64,000 nt of DNA. Source: Ureibacillus thermophilus (lineage in GTDB: Bacteria > Bacillota > Bacilli > Bacillales_A > Planococcaceae). The notes beneath the pieces are model-generated. The model had not been told where the DNA came from and did not search any database. It saw only the letters and a list, made by a program, of their open reading frames with translations. Below are positions 1-8,936 of the stretch, piece by piece. The stretch lies in NCBI RefSeq assembly GCF_042657185.1, contig NZ_JBHSNN010000093.1; one strand, written 5' to 3'. Numbering within the stretch: the stretch's first letter is position 1; every line of letters starts with the position of its first letter. Position numbers and translations under genes: made by a program.

Positions 1-1
1 A

Positions 2-328
2 GAAGATGTCATTGTGGTAACCCATCGCGGGGCCATTAAACGAATGAAAATATCAGAAATTGAACAAACAGGTCGAGCTAAACGTGGATTAGTTATATTG
101 AAAGAATTGAAGAAAAGTCCCCATCGAGTGTTTCATGTATCGATTGTAAAGCAGGAAGATACGGTGTTAATGGCAACAAATAAACAAGTTCAAGAAAGCA
201 TTGCCGTTGAGGATTTGGCATTGGCAGACCGATATTCAAACGGATCCCTTAAATTTGATGTAAAGAATGATGGTGATTTATTGTTTGTAAAAATCCTCCA
301 TCCTGAAAAAGAAGAACATCAGGGATAG
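2..328 (+). CDS. parC: DNA topoisomerase IV subunit A, C-terminal end (partial)
   Basis: The reading frame is open from the left edge, so the gene starts outside the window; only the last 108 residues are seen. They resemble the final blades of the ParC/GyrA C-terminal beta-propeller, which wraps DNA during decatenation: the pattern VVTHRGAIKRM followed by a GRAKRGLVILKEL segment is typical of a propeller blade. ParC rather than GyrA is inferred from the short, acidic/lysine tail ending in EKEEHQG and from the fit to Gram-positive ParC (GrlA). A strong terminator follows directly. The catalytic part cannot be assessed here. Confidence 0.8.
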   Translation, partial: EDVIVVTHRGAIKRMKISEIEQTGRAKRGLVILKELKKSPHRVFHVSIVKQEDTVLMATNKQVQESIAVEDLALADRYSNGSLKFDVKNDGDLLFVKILHPEKEEHQG

Positions 329-347
329 TCAAAAAGCCTTGAAATTT

Positions 348-386
348 GCCGTCTAGAAAATGTGAATTTCTAGGCGGCCTTTTTTC
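348..386 (+). terminator. Rho-independent terminator after parC
   Basis: A 12-bp stem (GCCGTCTAGAAA pairing with TTTCTAGGCGGC, one G-T pair) with a short loop is followed by a run of T. It ends the parC transcript before the DMT transporter gene. Confidence 0.85.
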
Positions 387-444
387 GTTGAAAAGGGGAA
401 AGAAACAGATTACTATAAAGATGGATAATTTTGGGGGAATTATT

Positions 445-1347
445 ATGGGAAAATACATTTTATCTTTGGATAATCGCTCTAAAGGATTCATCCTTGTTAT
501 AGTTGCTGCTCTGTTTTGGGGCATTTCGGGAACCGTTTCTCAATATATGTTTCAACAATTGCATATCAATACAGAATGGTTCACAACTTGTCGGCTGCTC
601 CTTGCCGGATCCTTGCTATTAATCATTGCTTTTAAAAATGAAGGTATGTATATTTTTGACATTTGGAAGCAAAAGTCTGATGGATTCAAGTTAGTAATTT
701 TCGGAATTGTTGGAATGATTGGAGTTCAATATACATACCTGACGGCAATTGCTCACGGGAATGCAGCAACAGCTACAGTTTTACAATATCTGGGTCCCGG
801 TTTAGTTACAATGTATTATGTATTGATTGCAAAGCGGTTGCCTACTTTGAAAGAACTGTTGGCTGTCTTTTCTGCTCTAATCGGAACATTTTTGCTTGTA
901 ACTCATGGGAATATAAATACCTTAACGATTTCTAAAGAGGCGTTCATTTGGGGTATTTTATCGGCCTTTGGATTAGCCTTTTATACGATTTATCCAATTG
1001 GCTTATTGAAAAAATGGGGTTCCTTTATTACGGTAGGATGGGGAATGTTAGTAGCTGGTATTGTATTTAGCTTTATCCGAGCGCCTTGGCAATTTGAAGG
1101 GCAATGGTATGTGACAACGAATTTTGCCTTTTTATTTGTAGTGATTTGTGGTACAGTGCTTTCGTTTTATTTCTATTTAGATAGTTTAAAATATTTAACA
1201 GCTTCAGAAACAAGTTTGCTTGCTTGTGCAGAACCCTTATCTGCAGCTTTAACGTCCGTAATTTTTTTAGGGGTATCATTTGGATGGATAGACTGGCTTG
1301 GCTCCCTATTAATATTATTTACGATTGTGATTCTTTCTAGAGAGTAG
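445..1347 (+). CDS. EamA-family (DMT) transporter
   Basis: A 300-residue integral membrane protein with about ten hydrophobic helices arranged as two EamA repeats. The first starts near residue 10 with FILVIVAALFWGISGT, and the second near residue 150 with AFIWGILSAFGLAFYTIYP. The family exports or imports small metabolites such as amino acids and carboxylates; the substrate cannot be read from sequence. I chose the ATG preceded by GGGGGAA at normal spacing; an upstream in-frame extension lacks a ribosome binding site and overlaps the parC terminator. The C-terminus (WLGSLLILFTIVILSRE) is normal for the family. It seems to be monocistronic. Confidence 0.85.
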   Translation: MGKYILSLDNRSKGFILVIVAALFWGISGTVSQYMFQQLHINTEWFTTCRLLLAGSLLLIIAFKNEGMYIFDIWKQKSDGFKLVIFGIVGMIGVQYTYLTAIAHGNAATATVLQYLGPGLVTMYYVLIAKRLPTLKELLAVFSALIGTFLLVTHGNINTLTISKEAFIWGILSAFGLAFYTIYPIGLLKKWGSFITVGWGMLVAGIVFSFIRAPWQFEGQWYVTTNFAFLFVVICGTVLSFYFYLDSLKYLTASETSLLACAEPLSAALTSVIFLGVSFGWIDWLGSLLILFTIVILSRE

Positions 1348-1401
1348 GGGAGGGGAGGGAAATTTCCTCCCCTTAATAAAAAAGGCGCCTGAAAAACAAG
1401 T

Positions 1402-1440
1402 GAGGCTGCCCTGAAAGTTTAATACTTTCAAGATAGCCTC
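1402..1440 (-). terminator. Hairpin terminator after the symporter gene
   Basis: AGGCTGCCCTGAAAG pairs imperfectly with CTTTCAAGATAGCCT, and on the minus strand a T-rich run follows. It belongs to a hairpin type that recurs near 16.67, 24.1 and 63.86 kb in this window. Confidence 0.7.
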
Positions 1441-1477
1441 TAGAAAGAAGGATAAGGACGAATGTATTCAATTTAAA

Positions 1478-3022
1478 TTAGTGGGAAACTTTGTTTACTG
1501 AAATACCAGTTTGTGCCCGAACTTCAACTTCGTTATATTTTGCATAGTCTGCTTCTTTCGATAAGATTGTACCAAGCCATCCGCAGATGAATCCAACTGG
1601 TACAGATATAATCGCAGGGTTAGTTAAAGATACTAATGGTGTACCAACGAAAATGGCTTTACCTGGTTCTGGATTCCATACGTTTGGTGATAGTGCTACA
1701 AGAACTAATGCAGTAATCAAACCGCCTAGGATTGCCCATACAGCTCCGTTGGAATTGAAGCGTTTCCAGTAGATTGTATAAATAATTACTGGCAAGTTTG
1801 CAGAACCTGCGATACAGAATGCTAATGATACTAGGAACGCAACGTTAAGTGTTTGAGCTCCTAATGCAAGTAAAATTGAAATAACAGAAATTACTAATGA
1901 ACCAATACGAGCGGCAACAACTTGTTCTTTTTCAGTAATATTACCTTTCTTAATAATTTGACCGTAAATGTCGTGAGATAGAGCAGAAGCACCTGAAAGT
2001 ACAAGACCTGCAACTACCGCCAAGATTGTTGCGAATGCAACCGCAGAAACGAATGCGAATAGAATGTCTCCACCCAAAACTTCTGCAAGCAACGGTGCAG
2101 CCATGTTACCAGCTGGGTTTGCTGCAACAATCGTTTCTTTACCAACAAATGCAGCTGCTCCGAATCCTAAGAAGATTGTCAATACATAGAAAATACCAAC
2201 AATCCAAGTAGCCCAGATAACTGATGAACGAGCAGTTTGCGCATCTTTAACTGTGAAGAAGCGCATCAAAATGTGCGGTAGACCAGCAGTACCCAACACT
2301 AATGCCAATAATGTGGAAATCGTATTGATTCCGTTCTTATAAAGCAATCCAGGATTTAGATACGCTTCTCCTGCATCAGTTGCAGTTGCCATTTCTGAGA
2401 ACATTCTGATAATACTGAAATCAAATTTCAATAATACAAGAATCGAAATAATAGCAGTACCAAACATCAATAGAACAGCTTTAATGATTTGTACCCATGA
2501 AGTAGCAGTCATTCCACCGAACAATACGTAAATTGTCATCATGACACCTACGATTAGAACAGCTACCCAATAAGGAATACCGAATAATAACTGAATAAGT
2601 GCTCCTGCACCAACCAGCTGTGCAATCATGTAGAATAAAACGATTACAATTGTACTTAAAGCAGCAGCTCCACGAACTTTGGACATTTCGAAACGAGCTG
2701 TGATCATATCGGCCAATGTGAATTTACCAAGGTTACGAAGTGGCTCGGCAACGATATATAATACAACCAAGTAAGCTACTAGATAACCGATAGAGAAGTA
2801 GAAGCCATCATAACCGTATAATGCAACAGAACCTGCAATTCCTAAGAATGAAGCCGCAGATAGATAGTCCCCTGCAATAGCAAGCCCGTTTTGCCAACCT
2901 TTCAGTCCGCCCCCGGCAGTATAGAATTCGCTCGCAGTGCTAGTTCTTTTGGAAGCCCAATAAGTGATATACAACGTGATTCCTACGATCAATAAGAACA
3001 TTACTATGGATGGTACACTCAT
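1478..3022 (-). CDS. Sodium:solute symporter, ActP/YwcA type (probable acetate/monocarboxylate)
   Basis: A 514-residue membrane protein with about 13 helices and the sodium:solute symporter pattern. The N-terminus (STASEFYTAGGGLKGWQNGLAIAGDY as the start of helix 2) and the GTAGLPHILMRFFTV segment are hallmarks of the cation/acetate symporter branch (E. coli ActP, B. subtilis YwcA, about 510 residues). It probably imports acetate or a related monocarboxylate with Na+. Its ATG overlaps the stop of the DUF485 gene by four bases (ATGA), so the two are translationally coupled, as actP is with yjcH in enterobacteria. Substrate is inferred from family and context. Confidence 0.88.
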   Translation of the reverse strand: MSVPSIVMFLLIVGITLYITYWASKRTSTASEFYTAGGGLKGWQNGLAIAGDYLSAASFLGIAGSVALYGYDGFYFSIGYLVAYLVVLYIVAEPLRNLGKFTLADMITARFEMSKVRGAAALSTIVIVLFYMIAQLVGAGALIQLLFGIPYWVAVLIVGVMMTIYVLFGGMTATSWVQIIKAVLLMFGTAIISILVLLKFDFSIIRMFSEMATATDAGEAYLNPGLLYKNGINTISTLLALVLGTAGLPHILMRFFTVKDAQTARSSVIWATWIVGIFYVLTIFLGFGAAAFVGKETIVAANPAGNMAAPLLAEVLGGDILFAFVSAVAFATILAVVAGLVLSGASALSHDIYGQIIKKGNITEKEQVVAARIGSLVISVISILLALGAQTLNVAFLVSLAFCIAGSANLPVIIYTIYWKRFNSNGAVWAILGGLITALVLVALSPNVWNPEPGKAIFVGTPLVSLTNPAIISVPVGFICGWLGTILSKEADYAKYNEVEVRAQTGISVNKVSH

Positions 3023-3345
3023 TGACCAGCACCCCTTTCATATTCATCGATAATTTCTTTCGCTTCTTTGTCAAATTTGTTTGCTTTCCCTACATAGAAG
3101 TGTGCCAGTCCCCAAACCATGATGAATAGTCCAAAGGAGTAAAACCATACCCATGTAATTTCCCCAACTGCTTTTTGGTGCAAAATTTGTGTGTAGGATG
3201 TCAAGATGGGTAGCAACATGTAAAGAACAAAGAAGATTACCGTCATCGTCCAGAGAAACGAGTTTTTCTTTTTCGATAACCGTCTGAACGATTGACTATT
3301 GGCGATTTTTTCGTAGTCGATATTTTTGCTGTTTTGTCTCGCCAT
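3019..3345 (-). CDS. DUF485 inner-membrane protein, symporter partner
   Basis: A 108-residue protein with two hydrophobic helices, one beginning FLWTMTVIFFVLYMLLP and one beginning WVWFYSFGLFIMVWGLAHFY. This is the DUF485 layout found immediately upstream of ActP-type symporters. The family's molecular role is unknown; linkage to the symporter is nearly constant, so a role in its assembly or activity is inferred. The start is MARQ because AAAGGGGG lies 9 bases ahead; an upstream in-frame ATG is too near that site. It is the first gene of a two-gene operon. Confidence 0.8.
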   Translation of the reverse strand: MARQNSKNIDYEKIANSQSFRRLSKKKNSFLWTMTVIFFVLYMLLPILTSYTQILHQKAVGEITWVWFYSFGLFIMVWGLAHFYVGKANKFDKEAKEIIDEYERGAGQ

Positions 3346-4374
3346 AAACATACCCCCTTTAAATTTGAACATTTTTTCTGCATTATGTGCGCAAAATTCT
3401 TTTTTAAGAATTTTACAATTCCAATTTTATTTAACGGTTCACAAAATTGCAATACTTTTTCTATAAATTATTCAAAATTTTTCGCAAAAAAAATTGATTA
3501 AAAGAGAATATTTTCGCATTAAAACAATTATATGAATATTTGTGTACTAGAATGGGGAATTAGCAGCATTTATAAAGTTGATAAAATTAAAGGAAGTATA
3601 ATATTTTATGTGATTTTAGAGGATCTAGAATATCGGTAGTAGGTCAAATATGAAATGTATTTGCTGGAGAAATATTTTTAAAATGATAAGGATATTACAT
3701 ACTTGATACTGTTTTTATATGAGAAATTACAGTGGAGCATGAAAAATCACAGCAAAATAATTAAGAAAAAATTTTCTGTCTCACTATTAGAAGTAATCTT
3801 AGCTCATGAGATATAACTCGGTATAAGATATATTATGTTAACTAAAAATCAAAATGGGAAAGATTTCAATGGATGCCCTTTTTTTAACCTATCTTTTTAG
3901 ATCACCTTAGCTATATTCTAATTATTATTGTTATTGCAGTATTTTCGGCGATTCACTTTTTCATACTAAGCCATTAAATTTTTTCCAATATTATAAGGTG
4001 CTTGCCCTTTTTGAACCTATAATTTACTTACTATTTCGTGCAATCATATTTTTATATAGGTTTTACAACATTTCCTATGGTTACAGGTTCTTCTTCAACA
4101 CATTTTGAATACTTACTTGTTCTGTTGTTACAAATTATGTAAAAGAAACGAATATTCGTTCGGTTTTTTTCTTTACATCTTTTCTTATTAACTTGGTTGT
4201 GGTTTTATATGTTTTTCGTTTTTTTATGGCGCAACGATTTTTAAACAATAATGGTTTATTTAGAACCATATTTTATTAGAACTATGTTCTTTTCCTCTCT
4301 AAAGCGTAAACACAAGGCAGCAATAAATTAAAGGGCGGCCAAATTGCTGCTGGACGCCCTCTTTTTCAACTAGA
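3346..4374. other. AT-rich stretch with no intact gene
   Basis: About one kilobase, very AT-rich, with stops in all frames. Between roughly 3.85 and 4.28 kb the plus strand gives short hydrophobic peptides in changing frames (for example LSYILIIIVIAVFSAIHFF), which could be a long-decayed membrane-protein gene, but I cannot name a family. The promoter of the DUF485-symporter operon must lie at its left side. Confidence 0.4.
4332..4366. terminator. Hairpin terminator, usable in both directions
   Basis: AGGGCG and CGCCCT arms enclose an imperfect inner stem; CTTTTTC follows on the plus strand, and the small minus-strand gene ends beside it. Confidence 0.6.
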
Positions 4375-4557
4375 TTATAATTTAGCAATAGATAAGTTTG
4401 TAATGTCTGTGCTTAATAAACGAACTACACCGCTAACAACAGCAATCCAAACTAGCAAATTTTCTTGGAATGCGACAAAAATTCCTTGTGTGTTGCTGAA
4501 ACCATTGCCTGTTACAGCGATGGAATCTCCGAATTCCAATTCTAAATATTTATGCAT
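4375..4557 (-). CDS. Small hypothetical protein (60 aa)
   Basis: A 60-residue protein that I do not recognise. It begins MHKYLELEFGDSIAVTG and has a hydrophobic stretch, LLVWIAVVSGVVRLL, in the middle. The start is chosen because GGAGGTG lies nine bases upstream of this ATG; a longer frame begins inside that ribosome binding site region. A terminator hairpin follows the stop. The good ribosome binding site and terminator argue that it is expressed. Whether it is membrane-associated or a small beta-rich protein cannot be decided here. Confidence 0.55.
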   Translation of the reverse strand: MHKYLELEFGDSIAVTGNGFSNTQGIFVAFQENLLVWIAVVSGVVRLLSTDITNLSIAKL

Positions 4558-4972
4558 TTCGTCATTCACCTCCATCGTTGAAGCTACTATAGTAGATGCA
4601 CGATTTTTTATTTGTTTTGAGGCAAATGAACTAGATTTTGAAGAAAAAAATGATATTTTTTGCTAAAGAAAATCTATAAAAACTCTATCTCGAGAATTGC
4701 CTATTTTCTCTCATGTTCTTTTATCAGTAAAAAGCCTAAATTAGTTTAATCATAAAAATCGAAACAACACGCAGGCATGAGGTAATGAAGATTTTGTTAA
4801 ATTTCATTAGAATTCATGAAAAATCATCATTAATATGATATAACTTTCATAAAATTTACAAGATAACGGCCATACATAAAATAAAGGGATCGATTACTTT
4901 TCAGAATAAAACAATAGATTTCTACTTCGTTATTTCTCCAAAAAGTATATAATAGCTATATGGAGGTCGAAT
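4558..4972. other. Intergenic region with a likely promoter for the 463-aa gene
   Basis: Divergent intergenic DNA, AT-rich, no gene seen. A TATAAT hexamer at 4948-4953 sits about 20 bases ahead of the next start codon, giving a short leader; no convincing -35 box is visible at the right distance. Confidence 0.4.
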
Positions 4973-6364
4973 ATGTTAAAAATAAAAAAAATTGAGTTTA
5001 TTAAAGCCGTATATGATGAATCTTTATCGCATAATATTTTTTCCATTGCTAATATCTATTTTTCAAACTATCCGCCCATTTTAGGAGCTTTAATATATTG
5101 GAAAAAAAATAATTCCCGCTCTGAATATACCCGTGAAGGCGAATATAAATTTTTCTACAATTTAGATGATATTACTTATTTTGCTGCAGTGAAATTTCCA
5201 AAAGGGACGAAATTAACGAGGGATCAAAAACAGGAACTATCCTATATTTTATTAGATGAACGAGGTTCCATTGGCACTTATACCTTTAAAACCCATCCAA
5301 ATCGAAGAAAACGATTTAATCCAAAAAAAACCTTGGAACAATTAAATATGCCTGAAAATTTTGATGTGACTTCTATTCCGTTTCATTATGGCCCTATTAT
5401 TGATGAACAAAGTGTGGAAGAATTAAGAAGGGAAAATCCCCATTTAACAAAAGAATTTATTGTTGACTATTGTTATTGGAGATACCGATTAATCAAAATG
5501 CATCCGACTGATTTTGAACCTTATTTAAAATATGTAGATTTTGCCTATGTATGCTATGCTTGTGATCAAATATCCGAAAAATATTTAATTGATCATTTGG
5601 ATTTAGTGGACGTTTCCGCATTGCAATATAATTATCCTGTGCTTGCTAGACTCTCTCCCTCTTTTAAAAAATATGTGATTGATGAATTAATTCGCAATAA
5701 AAAGGAAATTAATCCTCATTTTGCCGACGAAATCGATACCTTCATTGAGGATGATACGTATTTTAGTGAATATGCCACAATTGATTTGTTGGATGAAGAA
5801 CTGTTCGAAGAGGAAGAAGAAAAAATAGATTTTCACTTTTTTGAATTTGACCGTGGTCCATATAAATGGCCAGGCAGCGAACATCTGGTGAAAGGGATTC
5901 CTTCCCTCGCCTCTCAATTATATGATGATATGGGCTATAAAAAACCAACAAACGAAGAAATGGATGAACAATTCAGCAAATATAATGAAAAACAAATCTC
6001 TTTAATTAGCGCCATTTTAGAGCCACACTGGCTAAATCGCTACAAAGATCGAATCGATTGGAAAGCTGCTTGCTTATATAATAAACACTTGACGGATGAA
6101 TTTTTAAATGAACATATTGAATATGTCGATTTTGAATGTTTAGGCAATAATTTAAGCTGTGTTCTATCGGAAGAATTCATAGAAAAGCACATGAACCAAT
6201 TCAATCACGACAAGCCTGTTCCATTAATTATCCGTTTTTTAACGGTGCAAATGTATTTAAATCATAAAGATAAAATTAAAGTGAATTCCGATTTGCTGTT
6301 CCAATATTATAACAGCATCGGTGCACCGGAATATAAACGAATACTTGATTTATTGGATGAATAA
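4973..6364 (+). CDS. Hypothetical protein with degenerate EFI/YVDF repeats (463 aa)
   Basis: I do not recognise a named family. The protein is soluble, acidic and rich in aromatic residues. The middle and C-terminal parts carry a loose repeat of about 25-30 residues: segments such as SEKYLIDHLDLVDVSALQYN, TDEFLNEHIEYVDFECLGNN and SEEFIEKHMNQFNHDKPV share the plan (S/T)-x-x-(F/Y)-(L/I)-x-x-H-x-x-x-(V/F)-(D/N). Similar repeats occur in uncharacterised phage and large-virus proteins (from memory). GGAGGTCGAAT precedes the ATG. A strong terminator follows, so it is monocistronic. Function unknown. Confidence 0.7.
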   Translation: MLKIKKIEFIKAVYDESLSHNIFSIANIYFSNYPPILGALIYWKKNNSRSEYTREGEYKFFYNLDDITYFAAVKFPKGTKLTRDQKQELSYILLDERGSIGTYTFKTHPNRRKRFNPKKTLEQLNMPENFDVTSIPFHYGPIIDEQSVEELRRENPHLTKEFIVDYCYWRYRLIKMHPTDFEPYLKYVDFAYVCYACDQISEKYLIDHLDLVDVSALQYNYPVLARLSPSFKKYVIDELIRNKKEINPHFADEIDTFIEDDTYFSEYATIDLLDEELFEEEEEKIDFHFFEFDRGPYKWPGSEHLVKGIPSLASQLYDDMGYKKPTNEEMDEQFSKYNEKQISLISAILEPHWLNRYKDRIDWKAACLYNKHLTDEFLNEHIEYVDFECLGNNLSCVLSEEFIEKHMNQFNHDKPVPLIIRFLTVQMYLNHKDKIKVNSDLLFQYYNSIGAPEYKRILDLLDE

Positions 6365-6372
6365 GAATTTCG

Positions 6373-6406
6373 AACGCCATTTTAAAAATGGTGTTTTTTT
6401 TTTTTT
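6373..6406 (+). terminator. Rho-independent terminator
   Basis: AACGCCATTTT/AAAATGGTGTT stem followed by an uninterrupted run of 14 T. It ends the 463-residue gene. Confidence 0.85.
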
Positions 6407-6413
6407 AAAAATT

Positions 6414-6453
6414 AAACCGCCCTACTTGTTGTAGCTAACAAGTAAGGCGGTTT
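6414..6453 (-). terminator. Hairpin terminator of the small minus-strand gene
   Basis: AAACCGCC and GGCGGTTT arms plus a TACTTGTT/AACAAGTA inner stem; the minus strand continues into a T-rich run. It lies about 70 bases after the 53-residue gene. Confidence 0.65.
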
Positions 6454-6526
6454 AACCGACTCGAATAATATATAGATGCACATTCATAACCTCTCTTCTA
6501 TTTGGGGTTCATGCAGAAAATCACTT

Positions 6527-6688
6527 CTACCCGTTTGCTTGTTCTTTTGTTTTTTTGGCATGTTCATTGAATTGGTCTAATTGCTCTTGGGATAAATGTT
6601 CAATGAAATTAGCAAAATTGATTGGTTCAAGACCAAATTGCTCACATTTTGAAACGTAATATTCATATCCTTCTTGATAAGTTGTCAT
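6527..6688 (-). CDS. Small hypothetical protein (53 aa)
   Basis: A 53-residue reading frame with a very good ribosome binding site (AAAGGAGTGG, seven bases before ATG). The product begins MTTYQEGYEYYVSKCEQFGL and ends with a lysine-rich HAKKTKEQANG tail; it is hydrophilic and predicted helical, with the segment FIEHLSQEQLDQFNEHAKK looking like an amphipathic helix. A hairpin terminator follows. I do not recognise a named family. Codon use and signals support a real gene; function unknown. Confidence 0.65.
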   Translation of the reverse strand: MTTYQEGYEYYVSKCEQFGLEPINFANFIEHLSQEQLDQFNEHAKKTKEQANG

Positions 6689-6775
6689 ATAAACCACTCC
6701 TTTGTACTATAACAGTTTATTTTTGTTGTTTCTAATATAGTACAGAATTATTTTCCTGTCAATAAAAAGTTGAAA

Positions 6776-6801
6776 GACTTGTCTAAATTTTTAAACAAGT
6801 C
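6776..6801 (-). terminator. Terminator after yqeY
   Basis: GACTTGT/ACAAGTC stem with an AT-rich loop; on the minus strand it is followed by TTTCAACTTTTT. Confidence 0.65.
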
Positions 6802-6810
6802 ATTTCTTTC

Positions 6811-7236
6811 TTATATGAGGCTTTTTACGACTTTTGCAATTGTGGCGCCATCCGCTTTTCCTGCAAGAAGCGGTTTTGCAATTTTCATTGCCTCTCCCAT
6901 ATTCATTCCTTTTGTAATGCCGGCTTTCACTAAAGCATCCGCGATTTCCACTTCAGACAACTGTTTTGGCAAGAAGCTTTGCAAAATCTCCAGCTTTCGA
7001 TTTTCCTTCTCGATTAAATCTTCCCGTCCAGCTTGTTTTGCCCCTTCCAATGCTTGATGTGTTTGTTTAACTTCTCGATTAACAACCGCTATCTCTTCTT
7101 CATGGGAAAGTTCAGAACCTTTCTCCTTTTCCGCTTGATCCAGGGCGGATTTTAGTAGCGTTAATACCCATTTCGCCACAGCGTCTTTCTCTTTCATCGC
7201 CTGCTTTAACTGTTCAAAAACAGCTTGTTTCATCAT
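6811..7236 (-). CDS. yqeY: GatB/YqeY domain-containing protein
   Basis: A 141-residue protein matching stand-alone YqeY (about 148 residues in B. subtilis). It has an N-terminal helical part with a KDAVAKWVLTLLKSALDQAEKEKG segment and a C-terminal three-helix part, LSEVEIADALVKAGITKGMN through KPLLAGKADGATIAKVVKSL, related to the tail domain of GatB. The GatB tail contacts tRNA; the role of the free protein is not settled. Two adjacent ATG codons follow AGGAG, and the first has nine-base spacing. The usual neighbour rpsU is not beside it here. Confidence 0.85.
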   Translation of the reverse strand: MMKQAVFEQLKQAMKEKDAVAKWVLTLLKSALDQAEKEKGSELSHEEEIAVVNREVKQTHQALEGAKQAGREDLIEKENRKLEILQSFLPKQLSEVEIADALVKAGITKGMNMGEAMKIAKPLLAGKADGATIAKVVKSLI

Positions 7237-7461
7237 ATTATTTTTCTCCTTTCATGGCATTTCATGAATATTATAATAAAAATTTTCAATTCCATGTATG
7301 AAATGAACCTGCAACCCCATTTTTATTCTGAACTATTATTTAAATGATTGCTATTTTATGTATAAAAAGTTCTACAAACTTCTAGAAAAACTTTACACCA
7401 ACAGATTATCAGAATTTTCATAGTTGATAAAATATTAAATAAAGTTAATTCTTTCATCTAT

Positions 7462-7905
7462 TTCAACAATCGGTGTGGCAACAGCCATTATGATTTCAGG
7501 AATCTGCAGGTGCAGCAAACCTTGGTGTGGCAGCATCAGGCGTCGGCATGTGCATTGCAGCCTATAAAGCCATCATTTAGGAACAGCCATTGCCCATTTT
7601 GCTTCAGCCAAAATTGAAATGCGCAATTTCTTTATGAAGCCGCGCATTGCATATCCTATGATTTTAACAGCCGCGATTTAAGGCGGATTGTTCGGAGTAC
7701 TTCAAATTGTCGGAACACCATAACAGCGCAGGATTTGAACTAGCCGGATTTGTCGGTCCATTAAAATATTTGGATTTAGTTGGCTGGAATTTCAAAAGTA
7801 TTACAATATCCATTACGATGTTCATCACATTCCCTGCCATTTTAAATATTGTCTTCTTTTAAATGGATTAAATCTGATGATTATTTAGTTTCATACGAAA
7901 ATTAA
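7462..7905 (+). pseudogene. Decayed PTS EIIC-like (PTS_EIIC_2-type) membrane protein
   Basis: No open frame survives, but three plus-strand frames together give a coherent membrane protein. The pieces are: a segment with VAASGVGMCIAAYKAI; then GTAIAHFASAKIEMRNFF followed by MKPRIAYPMILTAAI; then AGFELAGFVGPLKYLDLVGW with FKSITISITMFITFPAIL; and a tail KWIKSDDYLVSYEN before a stop. Order and spacing resemble the C-terminal half of PTS_EIIC_2-type permeases (NPRI-x-IPP, GxG-x-x-GLVGP). At least two in-frame stops and two or three frameshifts are visible. The family name is my pattern match. Confidence 0.55.
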
Positions 7906-7913
7906 CACATCTT

Positions 7914-7965
7914 GGGATGACCTATAAAATATAGGTTGACAGCCCCAGCTTTTTTCATTTATCAA
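7914..7965 (+). terminator. Hairpin terminator after the PTS-like pseudogene
   Basis: ACCTATA/TATAGGT stem extended by imperfect outer pairs, then AGCTTTTTTC. Confidence 0.6.
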
Positions 7966-8105
7966 TACAGTTCCATTAAGTAATCTGTTATAAAACAGTT
8001 GATTTTTTCTGAAAATTGTTTAATTTTTTATGAATATTGAAATAACTCTAGGATGATTTCCTTGTTTCAAGTAAGATGGAACTAATGTTAAGGAGGTATC
8101 TAGGG

Positions 8106-8900
8106 ATGCAAGTTCGAACAACAAGAATGGAAGAGGAAGAAGCCAAAATTGTTTATCAGGAAACTGCTGGTTTAGCCATTATTACCATCCACCGGCCGCA
8201 ATTAAAAAATGCATTGACAGCTAATATGTGGGATCAACTTGCAAAAATTGCAACACAATCGATTGAAAATCCAAAAAACAAAGTATTGATTCTTCGCGGT
8301 TCCGGTGAAAATTTTACTGCCGGTTCAGATATTAAGGAATTCAATCGGATGTCATTAGAAGAAGCAGAAGAAGCTTTTGTAAGAATGGAAAATACGATTT
8401 CAACGATTGAAAATTTGCCGCTCCCTACAATCGGCGTCATTAACGGGCCTGCCATGGGCGCCGGTCTTGAGCTTGCTTTAGCTTGCGACATACGCATCGG
8501 CTCAGAAAAAGCTCGTTTGGGCATTCCCGTCGGCAAGCTTGGCATTACGTTAAATAACAAATTTGCAAAACGCCTTGTCGATTTAGTCGGACCATCTACA
8601 ACGAAAGATTTTGTATTCACCGGCCGCACATTTAAAGCCGAAGAAGCGTATCGAGCTGGCATGTTAAACTACTTGGTGCCCGAAAAAGAATTAACGAGAT
8701 TTTCCATTCGTTTAGGTAAACTTGTAGCAAGCATGTCCCCTGCTTCACTACTTGCCGTGAAAAATGCAGTAAAAGAGTGTGTTACTTCTACCCCTGCTCT
8801 TTGGCAAGGCTCTACACCATTTGTGGATTCTGTCGATTTTCCGGAAGGTGTCCGCGCTTTCGTCGAAAAACGGATGCCTCAATTCACAAGAAAACGATGA
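8106..8900 (+). CDS. Enoyl-CoA hydratase/isomerase-family protein
   Basis: A 264-residue crotonase-fold protein. The oxyanion-hole elements are visible: FTAGSDIKEF near residue 71 and NGPAMGAGLELALACD near residue 114. The two glutamates used for hydration by classical enoyl-CoA hydratases are not conserved: the first position lies in GIPVGKLGIT and the second reads TKDFVFTG (Asp). So it may be an isomerase, thioesterase or other crotonase rather than a hydratase. The start follows AAGGAGGT at eight bases; an upstream in-frame ATG lacks such a site. It stands alone between terminators. Confidence 0.8.
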   Translation: MQVRTTRMEEEEAKIVYQETAGLAIITIHRPQLKNALTANMWDQLAKIATQSIENPKNKVLILRGSGENFTAGSDIKEFNRMSLEEAEEAFVRMENTISTIENLPLPTIGVINGPAMGAGLELALACDIRIGSEKARLGIPVGKLGITLNNKFAKRLVDLVGPSTTKDFVFTGRTFKAEEAYRAGMLNYLVPEKELTRFSIRLGKLVASMSPASLLAVKNAVKECVTSTPALWQGSTPFVDSVDFPEGVRAFVEKRMPQFTRKR

Positions 8901-8902
8901 AA

Positions 8903-8936
8903 AAAATGTGGTTGGCAATTCGCCAACCACATTTTA
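8903..8936. terminator. Bidirectional terminator
   Basis: A perfect 14-bp stem (AAAATGTGGTTGGC with GCCAACCACATTTT) with flanking A and T runs sits between convergent genes and overlaps the stop codon of the minus-strand gene. Confidence 0.9.

Noticed and set aside
1352..1372. GGGGAGG.../CCTCCCC hairpin after the DMT transporter
   Set aside because: A good stem but no T run on either strand; termination there is not convincing.
8234..8662. 142-codon frame antisense to the crotonase gene
   Set aside because: Shadow of a well-supported gene; Ser/Pro/Arg-rich composition as expected for antisense translation.
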